Of a stretch of 59,209 nucleotides of DNA, positions 8,832 to 18,167 are shown in pieces. The DNA is taken from assembly GCA_009377795.1 (NCBI GenBank), contig WHTJ01000016.1:1-59209 (forward strand), written 5' to 3'. Each line of letters begins with the position of its first letter. The stretch's first letter is position 1. Under the pieces are notes generated by a model. That model saw only the letters and a program-made list of their open reading frames with translations. It had not been told where the DNA came from and made no database searches. This DNA is from Propionibacteriales bacterium (GTDB taxonomy: Bacteria; Actinomycetota; Actinomycetes; Propionibacteriales; Nocardioidaceae). A program made the position numbers and the translations under genes.

Positions 8832-10973
8832 CTAGCTGGTCGTCCAGACGACGTCCAGGATGCTGGCGCCCCGACCCTTCGTGTGGACGCGAACGGGATT
8901 CAGCTCCACCTGGGCGATGCTCTCCCCACCAGGCGTCGACGGAAGCTTGCTGACCCGGACGACGAGGTCGATGAGCGCCTCGATGTCCGCCGGTGGCCTG
9001 CCCCGCACACCGCGGAGCAGCTCGAGGATCCGTGGCTGTTCCTCGAGCAGCCGCGCGACCTCGGCGGGCTCGGCGGGTGCTCGGTGAAGCGCGGCTTCTT
9101 TCAGCAGCTCGACCAGCTCCCCGCCCAAGCCGAGGACGACGTAGTACCCGAAGACGTCGTCCTTCAGGAGCGAGACGATGAGCTCGACCCCCTCGTCGGC
9201 CTGCCGCTCTACGAACACCTCGGCGTCGGGCCCGATCTCCGATAAGGCGAGCGCCGCAACGGCCCCGTACGCCTCGCGGACGGCGTCCGCCGAGGCGAGA
9301 TTCGCCTTCAGGACACCGAGATCCGTCTTGTGCAAGATCTTGCCCTCCGCTGCGGCCTTCATGACGATCGGGTACCCGAGCTCCTCCGCGGCTGCCGCGG
9401 CCTTCTCCGCGGAGTCAACCACCCGCAGCTCTGGTACGGCCACGTCGAGCTCTCGCAACCGCTCCTTGGCGACATGCTCGGCGAGCGCATTCGCCTCCTC
9501 GACCGTGGCCCCGTGTGACGCGGCAGTGTCCGCGGACCCCACACGCTGCAGCCAGTCCTCGTAGCTCTCCCGCATCCGCCGGCGCCGCTCCGCGTATTGG
9601 ACAACTCGCTGGATGGCGAGCAGCGGACGGTAGAAGTCGCGGTATACGGGGATGTCGCTGCCGGCGAACGTCTTGTAGAGGATGTCGGGACCGGCGACCC
9701 AGCCCACAACGAGCGGACGCCTCGCCGACTCTTTGACGTCGATGACATCCTTCGCGAACCGTTCGCCGGTCGTCTCTTGTAGCCCCATGAGGAGGACGGT
9801 GAGGTCGACGTTGGGGTCTTTGGCGATCGCGCCAAGCGCGTCCTTCAGCATGTCGGGGTCGTTGACGAGCTGCGCCGTTGCGTCGACCGGATTCAGCGAG
9901 GAGCCGAACGCGGGCAGCAGTCCGTCAAGCGTGTCACGCGTCTCCCGGGTGAAGTCCGCCATCCGCAGGCCGAGGACCCCCGCCTGGTCCGCTGCCCACA
10001 CCCCAGTTCCTCCCGAGATGCTGACGGCGGCGATGCCGGGATCGTCGATGATGAGGTCGTGCTGGCAGAGGTAGAGGATGTCGAGCATCTGCTGGACGTC
10101 CTCGACGCGCACGACGTTGCACTCGTCAAAGATCGCCTCGTAGACGTCGTCGGAGCCGGTGAGTGCCGCGGTGTGGCTCGCAGCGGCCTGCTGCGAGCGC
10201 TCCGAGCGGCCGACCTTGATCATAACGAGCGGCTTGCCCAGCTCGTTCGCACGGTGCGCGACCCGGACGAAGTGCTCGCCGTCCTTGATCCCCTCGATGT
10301 AGCCGCCTACGCCCTTCACCTTGGGATCCTCGATGATGTACTCGAGAACCTCCGTGAACTCGAGGTCGACCTCGTTGCCGACGTTCACGAAGTGCCGGAA
10401 GCTGACATCGGAGTCCTGCGCCATCGCGTAGATGAAGGCGCCGAAGGCCCCACTGTGGGTCACGAACGAGATCGATCCGTCAGCGAGGGGCAGCGAGCCC
10501 TCCCGCAGCCAGGTCGAACCGAACGAGCCGATGATCTGGGAACTCGAGCTCGAGTAGCCGACGGAGTTCGGGCCGATGATCCGCACGCCGCTGCGGCGGG
10601 CGGTCTCCACGAGCCTGTCCTGGAGCTCCCGCCCCTCCGGACCCACCTCGGCGAAGCCAGCGGTGAACATCAGTGCGTACTTCACCCCGTTGCGACCACA
10701 TCCTTCGATCGCGTCGATGGCCTTGTTCGCGGCGACGGCGACGATCGCCACATCGACCGGCTCCGGCACATCCTCGATCGTCGGGTAGCACTTCAGACCC
10801 TGGATCTCGTCGTAGTTGGGGTTGATCGGATACAGCTTGCCGGCATAGCCGGCGGACATCATGAAGTCCAGAGGGCGACCCCCAATGCGCGCGGGATTCG
10901 ACGACGCCCCGATCACCGCCACCGACTTCGCGTTGAACAGCCGATCGAGCGGGTGGTTCGCTATCTCTTGCAC
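8832..10973 (-). CDS. Acyl-CoA synthetase, NDP-forming (acetate-CoA ligase family)
   Basis: The 713-residue single chain has a CoA-binding domain (SVAVIGASSNPARIGGRPLDF, about 17-37, then GPNSVGY), two succinyl-CoA-ligase-like flavodoxin domains (SHTAALTGSDDVYEA carries the phospho-His region) and a C-terminal ATP-grasp domain (LGYPIVMKAAAEGKILHKTD, about 530-550). This is the fused alpha-beta form common in Actinobacteria. It would activate a carboxylic acid to its CoA ester with ATP or GTP. It stands near the head of the thiolase/CoA-transferase operon, suggesting the initial activation or final energy-conserving step of the pathway. Confidence 0.9.
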   Translation of the reverse strand: MQEIANHPLDRLFNAKSVAVIGASSNPARIGGRPLDFMMSAGYAGKLYPINPNYDEIQGLKCYPTIEDVPEPVDVAIVAVAANKAIDAIEGCGRNGVKYALMFTAGFAEVGPEGRELQDRLVETARRSGVRIIGPNSVGYSSSSSQIIGSFGSTWLREGSLPLADGSISFVTHSGAFGAFIYAMAQDSDVSFRHFVNVGNEVDLEFTEVLEYIIEDPKVKGVGGYIEGIKDGEHFVRVAHRANELGKPLVMIKVGRSERSQQAAASHTAALTGSDDVYEAIFDECNVVRVEDVQQMLDILYLCQHDLIIDDPGIAAVSISGGTGVWAADQAGVLGLRMADFTRETRDTLDGLLPAFGSSLNPVDATAQLVNDPDMLKDALGAIAKDPNVDLTVLLMGLQETTGERFAKDVIDVKESARRPLVVGWVAGPDILYKTFAGSDIPVYRDFYRPLLAIQRVVQYAERRRRMRESYEDWLQRVGSADTAASHGATVEEANALAEHVAKERLRELDVAVPELRVVDSAEKAAAAAEELGYPIVMKAAAEGKILHKTDLGVLKANLASADAVREAYGAVAALALSEIGPDAEVFVERQADEGVELIVSLLKDDVFGYYVVLGLGGELVELLKEAALHRAPAEPAEVARLLEEQPRILELLRGVRGRPPADIEALIDLVVRVSKLPSTPGGESIAQVELNPVRVHTKGRGASILDVVWTTS

Positions 10974-11069
10974 TGCCGCGACTCCTTGAAACGTCCGTTG
11001 CTGGTTCTGCGTCTCGTGACCAGGTCAGGCGGATTCGTGGCGGCACGTGCTGCCACGACCGGCGTCAGG

Positions 11070-11447
11070 CTAGGCGACCTCCTCGTGTTCGAACCTATCG
11101 GCGATTGTCGCCGCGACTTCCTCGGTCCCGGCGTCTCCGCCGAGATCGCGGGGCCGGACCCCGCGTAGGTGAAGCACGTTCGGACAGCGTTCACGTGCAC
11201 GTAGGGAGACGTCGACCGACGGGTAGTCCTTGACGACGTCGTGGCGCGCCTCATCCCAGAACGGCATCGTATGGACGATTCCGTTCGACTTCGTGGCCGC
11301 CACGAGTCGGCCGTCTCGCGATGCTGCCAGGTCGAACGCGTACCGGAGAACCCGCAGTGCGGGCGGGACGACCTCCGTGCCGATACCGTCGCCGGGAAGG
11401 AGGGCGACGCGATGAATGGCCAATGTGGTCACCGGGCCTTCGGACAC
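11070..11447 (-). pseudogene. Isopropylmalate/tartrate dehydrogenase remnant with internal deletion
   Basis: A 125-codon frame starts with HRVALLPGDGIGTEVVPPALRVL, the N-terminus of the isocitrate/isopropylmalate/tartrate dehydrogenase family. It jumps to SRDGRLVAATKSNGIVHTMPFWDE (normally near residue 200) and finally to RDLGGDAGTEEVA at the C-terminus. A complete enzyme has about 350 residues, so the middle and most of the catalytic domain are gone while both ends remain. It is likely non-functional. The upstream GTATAC palindrome at 11458 probably still drives the genes behind it. Confidence 0.75.
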
Positions 11448-11455
11448 GTCTCGCG

Positions 11456-11468
11456 GATCGTATACAAA
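11456..11468. promoter_or_regulatory. GTATAC palindrome, copy 2
   Basis: GATCGTATACAAA lies just upstream of the isopropylmalate-dehydrogenase-like remnant and of the long minus-strand operon ending at 4055. Its half-site TTTGTATAC agrees with the other copies. It would be the operator for the acyl-CoA synthetase/thiolase/lyase/CoA-transferase genes. Confidence 0.5.
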
Positions 11469-11522
11469 GGTAATCTACACAGGCCCGTTCCGATGGGCCA
11501 AATCAGGCCGTCCCGGCCTGGT

Positions 11523-12082
11523 TTAAACGGCCAAGCATCCGCAGTCCACCGGGAGCGTAGCCCCGGTCGTCGCGCTCGAGAACGAGCTGGCGAGGAAGGC
11601 GGCGGCGTTCGCCACCTCCTCGGCCGTGGCGAAGCGCTGCATCGGGATGGCAGCCAACACAGCCGCTCGTCGGGCCGGATCCGCGAGATACGTCGCGTTC
11701 ATGTCGGTCAGGACGAACGTCGGCGCGACGGCATTGACGCGAACCCCGGATGTCGCCCATTCGGCAGCGAGTGAGCGGGTCAGCTAGGCAACAGCCCCTG
11801 GATGTTGCGCCCGGCGTTGTTGACCAGCGCATCGATCGGACCCAGGGCAGCCGTTGCCTGGTCAACGATCGCGGAGACGTCATCCTCCCGCGTGACATCG
11901 CCGACGCACGCCACGGATCTGCGCCCTTCCTCCGTGATGCGGTCGCTGACCTCGTCGAGCAGGGACGCGTCCCGAGCGACCACAGCGACGTCGGCGCCCA
12001 GCTCGGCGAAGCGGATGGCGATCTGGCGACCGATTCCGCGACTCGCACCGGTGACCAGCGCCCTCATGCCCGTCAGGTCCAT
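11523..12082 (-). pseudogene. Short-chain dehydrogenase with central deletion
   Basis: From ATG 12082 the protein reads RALVTGASRGIGRQIAIRF (Rossmann TGxxxGIG) and ALVNNAGRNIQGLLP, then stops at about 11785. Immediately beyond is an open C-terminal half: LTRSLAAEWATSGVRVNAVAP, then IPMQRFATAEEVANAAAFLAS and a final CGCLAV with TAA at 11525-11523. The missing part is the segment holding the catalytic Ser and the YxxxK, roughly 40-60 residues. The enzyme therefore cannot work as an oxidoreductase. The deletion leaves both ends in good condition, suggesting it is recent. Confidence 0.8.
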
Positions 12083-12256
12083 GTGTCAACCTTGTCCTCG
12101 CACGTCACTGCTCGCGTACGGCAGCCGTAGGGCGTCGACCTTAACGTCCGGATCGTTCCGAGGATCACGCGACTGTGAGGAGCACCGCAAGACCGGCGCC
12201 CGAAGGGTGGGACCGCCTCATCTGCGCCCCTTCGCTCCCCCATCCCACTTAGGTAC

Positions 12257-12269
12257 GGATAGTATACAG
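12257..12269. promoter_or_regulatory. GTATAC palindrome, copy 3
   Basis: GGATAGTATACAG lies between the divergent SDR remnant (12082) and the cyclase gene (12377). It shares the ATnGTATACA core with the other four copies. Apart from this element, the intergenic stretch 12083-12376 shows no gene or RNA that I can recognise. Confidence 0.5.
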
Positions 12270-12376
12270 GGCGGGCAATCTGCCGGGCGACCGCGTCCCG
12301 CCAGCGCATCGGCCATGACGTCATATGGAGGGCGCGAGGCCATTTCGCTGCGGCTACCACCAAGAAAGGGAGCGGA

Positions 12377-13339
12377 ATGACCAGTCCGAACATCGACACC
12401 GTCCGTAAGCTCTCCAATCGCTACTCGAACTGGGGCCGATGGGGTGATGACGACGAGATCGGCACGCTGAATCACGTCCAGCCTGAACACGTCACGCGGG
12501 CTGGTGGGCTGATTCGCGCCGGGAAGCGTATCTCCCTGGGCCTCCCTTTCGATCAAGAGGGTCCCCAGACCGGTGGGTTCGGCCGCTTCAACCCGATTCA
12601 TTCGATGATCCGTGACGGTGCCGATGTCATCGCCGGGACGACAATCCGCGACTTCTACGGTGGCAACGATCGCTACCTCCGTGGCACCGACGACATGATC
12701 ACCATGCCGCTGCAATGCGGCACCCAGTGGGACTCGCTCGCCCACATCATCTTCGAGGAGCGGATGTACAACGGCTACAGCGCCGACCTCGTCAGCTCAA
12801 AGGGAGCGCACAAGAACCACGTCGGCAAAATGGCCGACGTGGTGGCGGGACGAGGAGTTCTCCTCGACGTCGCCCGGTACAAGGGCGTCGACGCCCTCAA
12901 GCCCGGCTACACGATCACCACCGAGGACCTCGAGAACACCGCAGCTGCCAACGGGGTCGAGGTAGGCACCGGTGACTTCGTCATGGTGCGCACCGGAATG
13001 ATGGGCGAGCGTCGTGGCAACTGGGGCGACTACGCGGGCGGTTCCGCACCCGGGCTCGGACTCGAGGCCGTCCCCTTCGTCGCCGAACGCGAGGTCGCCG
13101 CCGTGGCAACCGACACGTGGGGGATGGAGGTTTTGCCCAACGAGACTGCTGACGTCTTCCAGCCATTGCACATCATCCTGATCGTGCACGTCGGGCTGCT
13201 CGTGGGCGAGATCTTTGATTTCGAGGCCCTGGCCGCCGACTGCGCAGAGGACGGCATCTACGAGTTCTTCTTCTGCGCTCCCCCACTTCCCATTACTCGT
13301 GCAGTCGGGTCCCCGATCAACCCGATGGCGATCAAGTAG
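12377..13339 (+). CDS. Cyclase family protein (kynurenine formamidase-like fold)
   Basis: The 320-residue protein has SNWGRWGDDDEIGTLNHV near the N-terminus, GQ/G-rich GPQTGGFGRFNPIHSMIRDG, the metal-site region PLQCGTQWDSLAHI (about 113-126) and a C-terminal AVGSPINPMAIK. Classical members carry HxGTHxDxxxH. Here both first histidines are Gln (QCGTQWD), a variant seen in this actinobacterial subfamily, so metal binding must differ. Family members hydrolyse or lactonise amide/ester substrates. A shorter relative sits at 19432-19784. The start is preceded by AAGAAAGGGAGCGGA. Confidence 0.85.
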   Translation: MTSPNIDTVRKLSNRYSNWGRWGDDDEIGTLNHVQPEHVTRAGGLIRAGKRISLGLPFDQEGPQTGGFGRFNPIHSMIRDGADVIAGTTIRDFYGGNDRYLRGTDDMITMPLQCGTQWDSLAHIIFEERMYNGYSADLVSSKGAHKNHVGKMADVVAGRGVLLDVARYKGVDALKPGYTITTEDLENTAAANGVEVGTGDFVMVRTGMMGERRGNWGDYAGGSAPGLGLEAVPFVAEREVAAVATDTWGMEVLPNETADVFQPLHIILIVHVGLLVGEIFDFEALAADCAEDGIYEFFFCAPPLPITRAVGSPINPMAIK

Positions 13340-13400
13340 TCGCCGCGTGGGCGGACGGCCCTGCGGAGTCGCCGTCCGCCCACTCCAGCGCTGGCTCACC

Positions 13401-14456
13401 TCATGTGTCGAAGGCGATAGCGCCGCGACCGAGCAGCGCACCACGTCCTAGGGCGTCGAACAGTTGCTCAACCTGGTCCAGCGGCGCCGTCTGCGTTACA
13501 GCGGTGTGCAACCGCCCCTCGGCGATGAGATCCAGCGCCTCGAGCACCTCTCGTCGGCTGGCGTGACGTCCCCCGGTGAGCTTGAGCTGCCGATGCATGA
13601 CAGCGCGCGGCTCGATGCCACGAAATCGCGTGTCCGGTGGATTGACGCCCTGGACCACCAGGGTGCCCTCCGGCGCGAGGTATGAGAAGGCGTCATGCAG
13701 CGTCTGTTCGGCAGCCACGTAGTCGAGCACGATGTCTGCCCCCCGGCCGCCCGTCACGTCAAGCACCGCCGCGACGACGTCGTCGGCACGACCGTCGACA
13801 GCTCGGTCCGCCCCGTGCTCGCGAGCAAACTCGAGCTTGTCCTCGGTCACATCGATCGCCACGACCCGGGCACCGAAGCGCCGTCCGATGATCACGGCGT
13901 GGATCCCGACACCACCCCCCGCGCCGACAACGGCGAGAGTGTCGCTCGGTGTAATCGGTGCGACTCGTCGCAAGGCGTGCCACGGCGTGGCAACCGCGTC
14001 GGCAGCGACGGCGCCGTCCACAGCGGAGACGCCTTCCGGCAGCGGAAGGAAATTCGTCGCGGGCAGCACCATGTACTCAGCCATCCCACCGTCGATCGCG
14101 ACGCCCACGTAGCCACCGGGCTGCTCGCACAGCGGGTCGTGTCCGAAACGACAGGCGCCACATCGCTGGCATGTGAGGTACATGTACGCGACGCCCCGCT
14201 GCCCCACGGTCACATTGGCTACACCGTCACCGAAAGCAACGAGCTCGCCTGCGGCCTCGTTCCCGAGGACCCGTGGCAGGGACGCACCCGGGCTTCCCGC
14301 CATCCGTCCCGTACGAACGTTCACAAGCGTGGATCCGACTCCGCAGGCCTCGACCTTGAGCAAGACCTCCCCGGCGCCGGGGGTGGGGATCGGCCTGGCC
14401 TCGAGACCTAACCGACCGCCCCATTCGTTGAGGACCATGGCCTTCATCGTGTCCAT
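13401..14456 (-). CDS. Zinc-dependent alcohol dehydrogenase
   Basis: The start ATG 14456 follows GGAGGAG by 6 nt; 351 residues. It has the MDR architecture: GroES-like domain with GNEAAGELVAFGDGV, a structural-zinc-type set CQRCGACRFGHDPLC (about 97-111), and a Rossmann domain with VVGAGGGVGIHAVIIGRRFGA (about 171-190). The usual first catalytic ligand Cys lies in EACGVG. It would oxidise or reduce a pathway alcohol/aldehyde with NAD(P). It is on the same strand as, and 73 nt behind, the acyl-CoA dehydrogenase. Confidence 0.88.
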   Translation of the reverse strand: MDTMKAMVLNEWGGRLGLEARPIPTPGAGEVLLKVEACGVGSTLVNVRTGRMAGSPGASLPRVLGNEAAGELVAFGDGVANVTVGQRGVAYMYLTCQRCGACRFGHDPLCEQPGGYVGVAIDGGMAEYMVLPATNFLPLPEGVSAVDGAVAADAVATPWHALRRVAPITPSDTLAVVGAGGGVGIHAVIIGRRFGARVVAIDVTEDKLEFAREHGADRAVDGRADDVVAAVLDVTGGRGADIVLDYVAAEQTLHDAFSYLAPEGTLVVQGVNPPDTRFRGIEPRAVMHRQLKLTGGRHASRREVLEALDLIAEGRLHTAVTQTAPLDQVEQLFDALGRGALLGRGAIAFDT

Positions 14457-14529
14457 CGTCGGCTCCTCCGGTTGTGGACATGAGACGACTGCGTGCGATC
14501 GCGCCGCAGTGGTCGAGCGGCGCGGCCGG

Positions 14530-15744
14530 CTATTCCGCAAGCGCCGGCCGGCCCGCCTTGATCTTCTCGGCCACGCGCAGCCGGTGGATGTCCTGCGTTC
14601 CGTCCGAGTGAAGGAACACGCTCGCGTCGCGAACGAGCTTCTCGGGCCCCGCCCCACCGCGGTAGTCGCGCATCAAACCTAGACCACCGTGGATCTCCGC
14701 CGCGTCCAGAGCAGCCCGCATCGCAACATCAGTCGCGTGAACTTTGCACATGGACGGCAGCGCGAAGTCGAAGTCCCGATCGTGCTGGGCGGACTCCGCC
14801 GTCCTGCGAATAAGAGCACGTGCGGACTCGATCCCGATAGCCATATTGGCGAGCTTCAGCTGCACCGCCTGGTGCTCGATGATCGGCTTGCCGCCCTGCA
14901 CGCGCTCACGTGCATACGCCGTGGCCTGCTGGAGCGCAGCGACGGCGACGCCCAGCACCGAAGCGGCCGCGTACACGTTGCTGATGCGGCGGAAGTAGTT
15001 CCGGTCGCTTCGGGCATCGTTCAACGCGCCGAGGAGGTTGCTCTTCGGGATCCGCACGTTCTCGAAGCGGATAATCGCGTTATTCACGAGCCGCTCGCCG
15101 GACTTGTTGTGGACGTGCTCGATCACGATGCCGCTGGACTCGCGCGGAACGAGGAAGTAGGTCGTCCCGTCTCCGACACCGCGCTCCCGGTCAGTTCGGC
15201 CCGCCACGACGTAAAGCCTCGCCCGGTTGCCGTTGGAGATGAAGCGCTTGGTCCCCGTCAGGACGTACTCGCTTCCATCCTCCTCCACCCGCATCATTGA
15301 CCCCGCCCCTGGAGCGTTGAAAGGCAAGACATTGTCGGAACCGGCGTGCTCCTCGGTGGCGCAGATCGCGAGCACTCCCCTGGGGTCGTCCCGAAACGGG
15401 ATGAGTAAACGCTCCTTCTGTTCGTGCGTCGCCAGCGCCTCAATCAATTGTTCGATCTTCCAGACCTGTGCCATGATCACCGAGACACCCATGTCCCCGA
15501 CCGCTAGCTCCTCGACAAGCATGGCGGTCGTCGGGTAGTCGATGCCTCCACCCCCCAACGCCTGGCTAAGCGTGATCGTCCGGAGTCCCGCTTCGGACAG
15601 CTTCTCGATAAGCTCCCATGGCCAGCAGTCCTCAGGATTTTCCCGCTGGTCGTATACGCCGGCGACGGGTTGGACTTCGGCACGCACGAAGTCGCGAACC
15701 CGATCGCGGAGCGTTTCCTGCTCGCGGGTAAGAGGGGGATACAC
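14530..15744 (-). CDS. Acyl-CoA dehydrogenase
   Basis: I chose GTG 15744 because GGAGGAG lies 8 nt upstream; this gives 404 residues. LTREQETLRDRVRDFVRAEV starts the N-terminal helical domain. LAICATEEHAGSDN and YVLTGTKRFISNGNRA are the FAD/substrate motifs of the middle domain, and EIHGGLGLMRDYRGGAGPEKLVRDA closes the C-terminal domain. It would introduce an alpha,beta double bond into an acyl-CoA. The divergent promoter shared with the MFS gene contains GTATAC copy 4. Confidence 0.9.
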   Translation of the reverse strand: MYPPLTREQETLRDRVRDFVRAEVQPVAGVYDQRENPEDCWPWELIEKLSEAGLRTITLSQALGGGGIDYPTTAMLVEELAVGDMGVSVIMAQVWKIEQLIEALATHEQKERLLIPFRDDPRGVLAICATEEHAGSDNVLPFNAPGAGSMMRVEEDGSEYVLTGTKRFISNGNRARLYVVAGRTDRERGVGDGTTYFLVPRESSGIVIEHVHNKSGERLVNNAIIRFENVRIPKSNLLGALNDARSDRNYFRRISNVYAAASVLGVAVAALQQATAYARERVQGGKPIIEHQAVQLKLANMAIGIESARALIRRTAESAQHDRDFDFALPSMCKVHATDVAMRAALDAAEIHGGLGLMRDYRGGAGPEKLVRDASVFLHSDGTQDIHRLRVAEKIKAGRPALAE

Positions 15745-15845
15745 GTCGTCAGCTCCTCCGTTCGACCACCCGAGGACCTCGTCCGGAGACCCGTCTCGGC
15801 GACCCTGTGTTCTGGCCTGCAACGTCCGGAAATGCCCCGAGCCCG

Positions 15846-15858
15846 CGATTGTATACGA
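15846..15858. promoter_or_regulatory. GTATAC palindrome, copy 4
   Basis: CGATTGTATACGA between the divergent acyl-CoA dehydrogenase (start 15744) and MFS (start 15950) genes. ATTGTATACgAT is a near-perfect match to the palindromic consensus. Nothing else is recognisable in this 205-nt gap. Confidence 0.5.
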
Positions 15859-15949
15859 TAGAGGCAACCGTCGGCCAGCTCCCGCCGGCAAAGGGACCAC
15901 TGCCGGGTTGGTCCGCGCGGGTGCCACACCCCGCCCACCGAGGAGTACC

Positions 15950-17158
15950 GTGAGCCGTCCTGCCGAGTCGACGCCCGCACCTGTGAGCAGTCGCCGCGCG
16001 GTTCTGGCATCGCTGGCCGTCACCGTGATGGTCGTGCAGCCCCCCTTTCTGCTCGGCGGAGTCGCCGTGCTGACGCGAGCGGATCTCCGCTTCGACGAGG
16101 CCCGGCTTGGCCTCTCCGCCGCGGCGTTCTTCGCGGCGACTGCGGCGAGCTCGATCGTCGGCGGCCGCGTCGCCGAGCGAATCGGCCCGCGGGCCGGAAT
16201 GCTGCTGGCTGGCGGCATCAGCACGGCGTGCCTGATCGCGGTCTCGCTGTCGACGTCATGGGCGATGCTGACCGCGTTCATGGCGTTCGGAGGTCTCGGG
16301 AACGGGTTCGGGCAGCCGGCTGCGAACCTTGCGCTCGCACGCGGTGTTGCCGGTCACCGCCAAGGTCTCGCCTTCGGTATCAAGCAGTCCGCAATTCCGG
16401 TGGCAGGCATCATCGCCGGCGCCTCACTCCCGGCCGTCGGGCTGGTCTTCGGCTGGCGCTTCGCGTTCGCCCTGCCCGCACTGGGATTCATCCTGGTGAT
16501 CACGCTGACCCCGCGCTTCGCGCACACTCGGAAGCCGACTCACGAATCCCGCCGTGGCGACGATGCTGCACTCCGGCCGCTCGTCGTCATCGCTATTGGG
16601 TGCATGCTCGCGACGATGACGGCCCAAAGCCTCGGGGTTTTCACCGTGGAGTCCGGTGTCGCCGCGGGGCTGACGCCCACCCATGCAGGACTGCTCCTGT
16701 CCGGAGGCAGCCTGGCGGGCATCGCCGGACGGCTCGCGGCCGGGTGGCTCGCGGATCGGCGAGAAGGACGCCACCTCGTCGCAGTGTCGTGGATGCTCGG
16801 CATCGGCAGCCTGGGATGTGTACTCCTCGGCGTCTCGGCCACTCACGCAGCGTTTGCCGTGTTGGGCACGATCATCGGGTTCAGCCTGAGCTGGGGGTGG
16901 CCAGGACTGCTGTTCCTCGCCGTCGTGCGGCTGAACCCCACGGCTCCGGCGCTGGCTACAGGCATCACGCAGACCGGCGGGGCCTTGGGTGGGGTGTTCG
17001 GGCCCCTGCTGTTCGGCGCAGTGGTCTCTCGCAGCACGTACCAGGTCGGCTGGTGGGCGACCGCGGTCTTGTCGTTGTTGGCAGTCGGATGCATGCTGAT
17101 CGGGCGGAGGCTCCTGGGTCCGCCGACGCAGCGCCGCCGCAAGCAGTCGTGGTGGTGA
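15950..17158 (+). CDS. MFS transporter
   Basis: GTG 15950 follows GAGGAGTACC and yields 402 residues with about twelve hydrophobic segments. The A-loop signature between TM2 and TM3 is GGRVAERIGPRAGMLLAGG, with its counterpart AAGWLADRREGRHLVAVS between TM8 and TM9. A glycine-rich GFGQPAANLALARGVAGHRQGLAFGIKQS lies in TM4-5. It probably imports the compound degraded by the surrounding enzymes, or exports an intermediate. Co-regulation with the divergent acyl-CoA dehydrogenase through the shared operator is inferred. Confidence 0.85.
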   Translation: MSRPAESTPAPVSSRRAVLASLAVTVMVVQPPFLLGGVAVLTRADLRFDEARLGLSAAAFFAATAASSIVGGRVAERIGPRAGMLLAGGISTACLIAVSLSTSWAMLTAFMAFGGLGNGFGQPAANLALARGVAGHRQGLAFGIKQSAIPVAGIIAGASLPAVGLVFGWRFAFALPALGFILVITLTPRFAHTRKPTHESRRGDDAALRPLVVIAIGCMLATMTAQSLGVFTVESGVAAGLTPTHAGLLLSGGSLAGIAGRLAAGWLADRREGRHLVAVSWMLGIGSLGCVLLGVSATHAAFAVLGTIIGFSLSWGWPGLLFLAVVRLNPTAPALATGITQTGGALGGVFGPLLFGAVVSRSTYQVGWWATAVLSLLAVGCMLIGRRLLGPPTQRRRKQSWW

Positions 17159-17205
17159 CCGCCCACGTCTCAGGCAACGGTGATGTCCCGCCGCGTGAGC
17201 GGTCT

Positions 17206-18093
17206 TCAGCAGGTCGGCAGCGGGCCGAGATCCTTACCGACCGTGTTGCGGAGCTGGCCGATTCCGTGGAGACGGACGACGACCTCGTCCCCGGGCTGCA
17301 GGAAGCTCGGAGGAGTCCGTGCGTAGCCCACACCTGCTGGCGTCCCGGTGAGGAGGATGTCGCCGGGCTGGATCGTCATGCCCTCGGAGAGGGAGGCGAT
17401 CAGCTGGTCCACGGAGAAGACCATGAGATCGAGGCAGCAGTCCTGGCGAAGCACGCCGTTCACCTCGGCTTGCAGCCGCTGCGTGCGGTCCAGCTCGTCT
17501 GGAGTGACCACGACGGGTCCCATCGGACACGTCCCGTCGAAACTCTTGCCCTTGTTCCACTGACCCCCGTGACGGCGCTGGATGTCTCGAACGGTCACAT
17601 CGTTGGCGAGCGTGTAGCCGAACACGTGGCTCTCGGCCTGTTCCGCCGTGATGTCGCGGCCACGCCTCCCCACGATGACGGCGAGCTCCGCCTCATAGTC
17701 GAGCTTCTCCGAGAGATGGCCCGGCCACCCGATCGGCTCACCGGGTCCGATGACCGTGCCGGTCGCCTTGGAGAAGAAGGCCGGATACTCCGGCAACGAG
17801 GAGATCCCCTGCCTGGTTGCGTCACCCTCCTTGAAGTGGTCCTGGTAGTTAAGCCCGACACAGAAGAGGCACCGGCGCGGGCGGGGCAGCGGGGCCGTCA
17901 GCCGGACGTCCTCGACATCCACCCAGCCCGACGCCGCGCCATCACGCTGACGCTGCGCCGCCGCCAGTCCGCCGTCACCGGCTTCTACCAGGGCCTGCAT
18001 GGTCGGGTACAGCGAGGATAGATCGAGCAGGCGATCGCCTTCGACCAGTCCTACGCCCTCGATGCCATCACGCAGATAGGATACGAAACGCAT
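17206..18093 (-). CDS. Fumarylacetoacetate hydrolase family protein
   Basis: The 295-residue protein has an N-terminal FAH_N-like part, then CVGLNYQDHFKEG (about 77-89), EKLDYEAELAVIVGR with the metal-binding glutamates (about 126-140), FGYTLANDVTVRDIQ and LLTGTPAGVGYARTPPSFL. This is the FAH/HpcE fold acting on acylpyruvates, fumarylacetoacetate or related beta-dicarbonyls with a divalent metal. The gene is followed by the MFS gene on the opposite strand. A GTACAC-type palindrome lies 48 nt upstream. Confidence 0.9.
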   Translation of the reverse strand: MRFVSYLRDGIEGVGLVEGDRLLDLSSLYPTMQALVEAGDGGLAAAQRQRDGAASGWVDVEDVRLTAPLPRPRRCLFCVGLNYQDHFKEGDATRQGISSLPEYPAFFSKATGTVIGPGEPIGWPGHLSEKLDYEAELAVIVGRRGRDITAEQAESHVFGYTLANDVTVRDIQRRHGGQWNKGKSFDGTCPMGPVVVTPDELDRTQRLQAEVNGVLRQDCCLDLMVFSVDQLIASLSEGMTIQPGDILLTGTPAGVGYARTPPSFLQPGDEVVVRLHGIGQLRNTVGKDLGPLPTC

Positions 18094-18139
18094 TGTTCGC
18101 CTCGCCTGTCAATGTCTGGCGCTTCCTCCAGGAGACGTG

Positions 18140-18153
18140 AATTGTACACAATG
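18140..18153. promoter_or_regulatory. GTATAC-like palindrome, copy 5 (ATTGTACACAAT)
   Basis: AATTGTACACAATG, a 12-bp near-perfect palindrome at 18141-18152, lies between the FAH-family start (18093) and the IclR remnant. It differs from the other copies only in the centre (TACA for TATA). It retains TTGT..ACAA half-sites typical of FadR-type GntR operators. Confidence 0.5.
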
Positions 18154-18167
18154 CCGCTGACTACTGG

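Noticed and set aside
9642-9647. Further GTATAC hexamers (9642, 15652, 23884, 40075) as operators
   Set aside because: They lie inside coding sequences and lack the flanking ATT/AAT arms.
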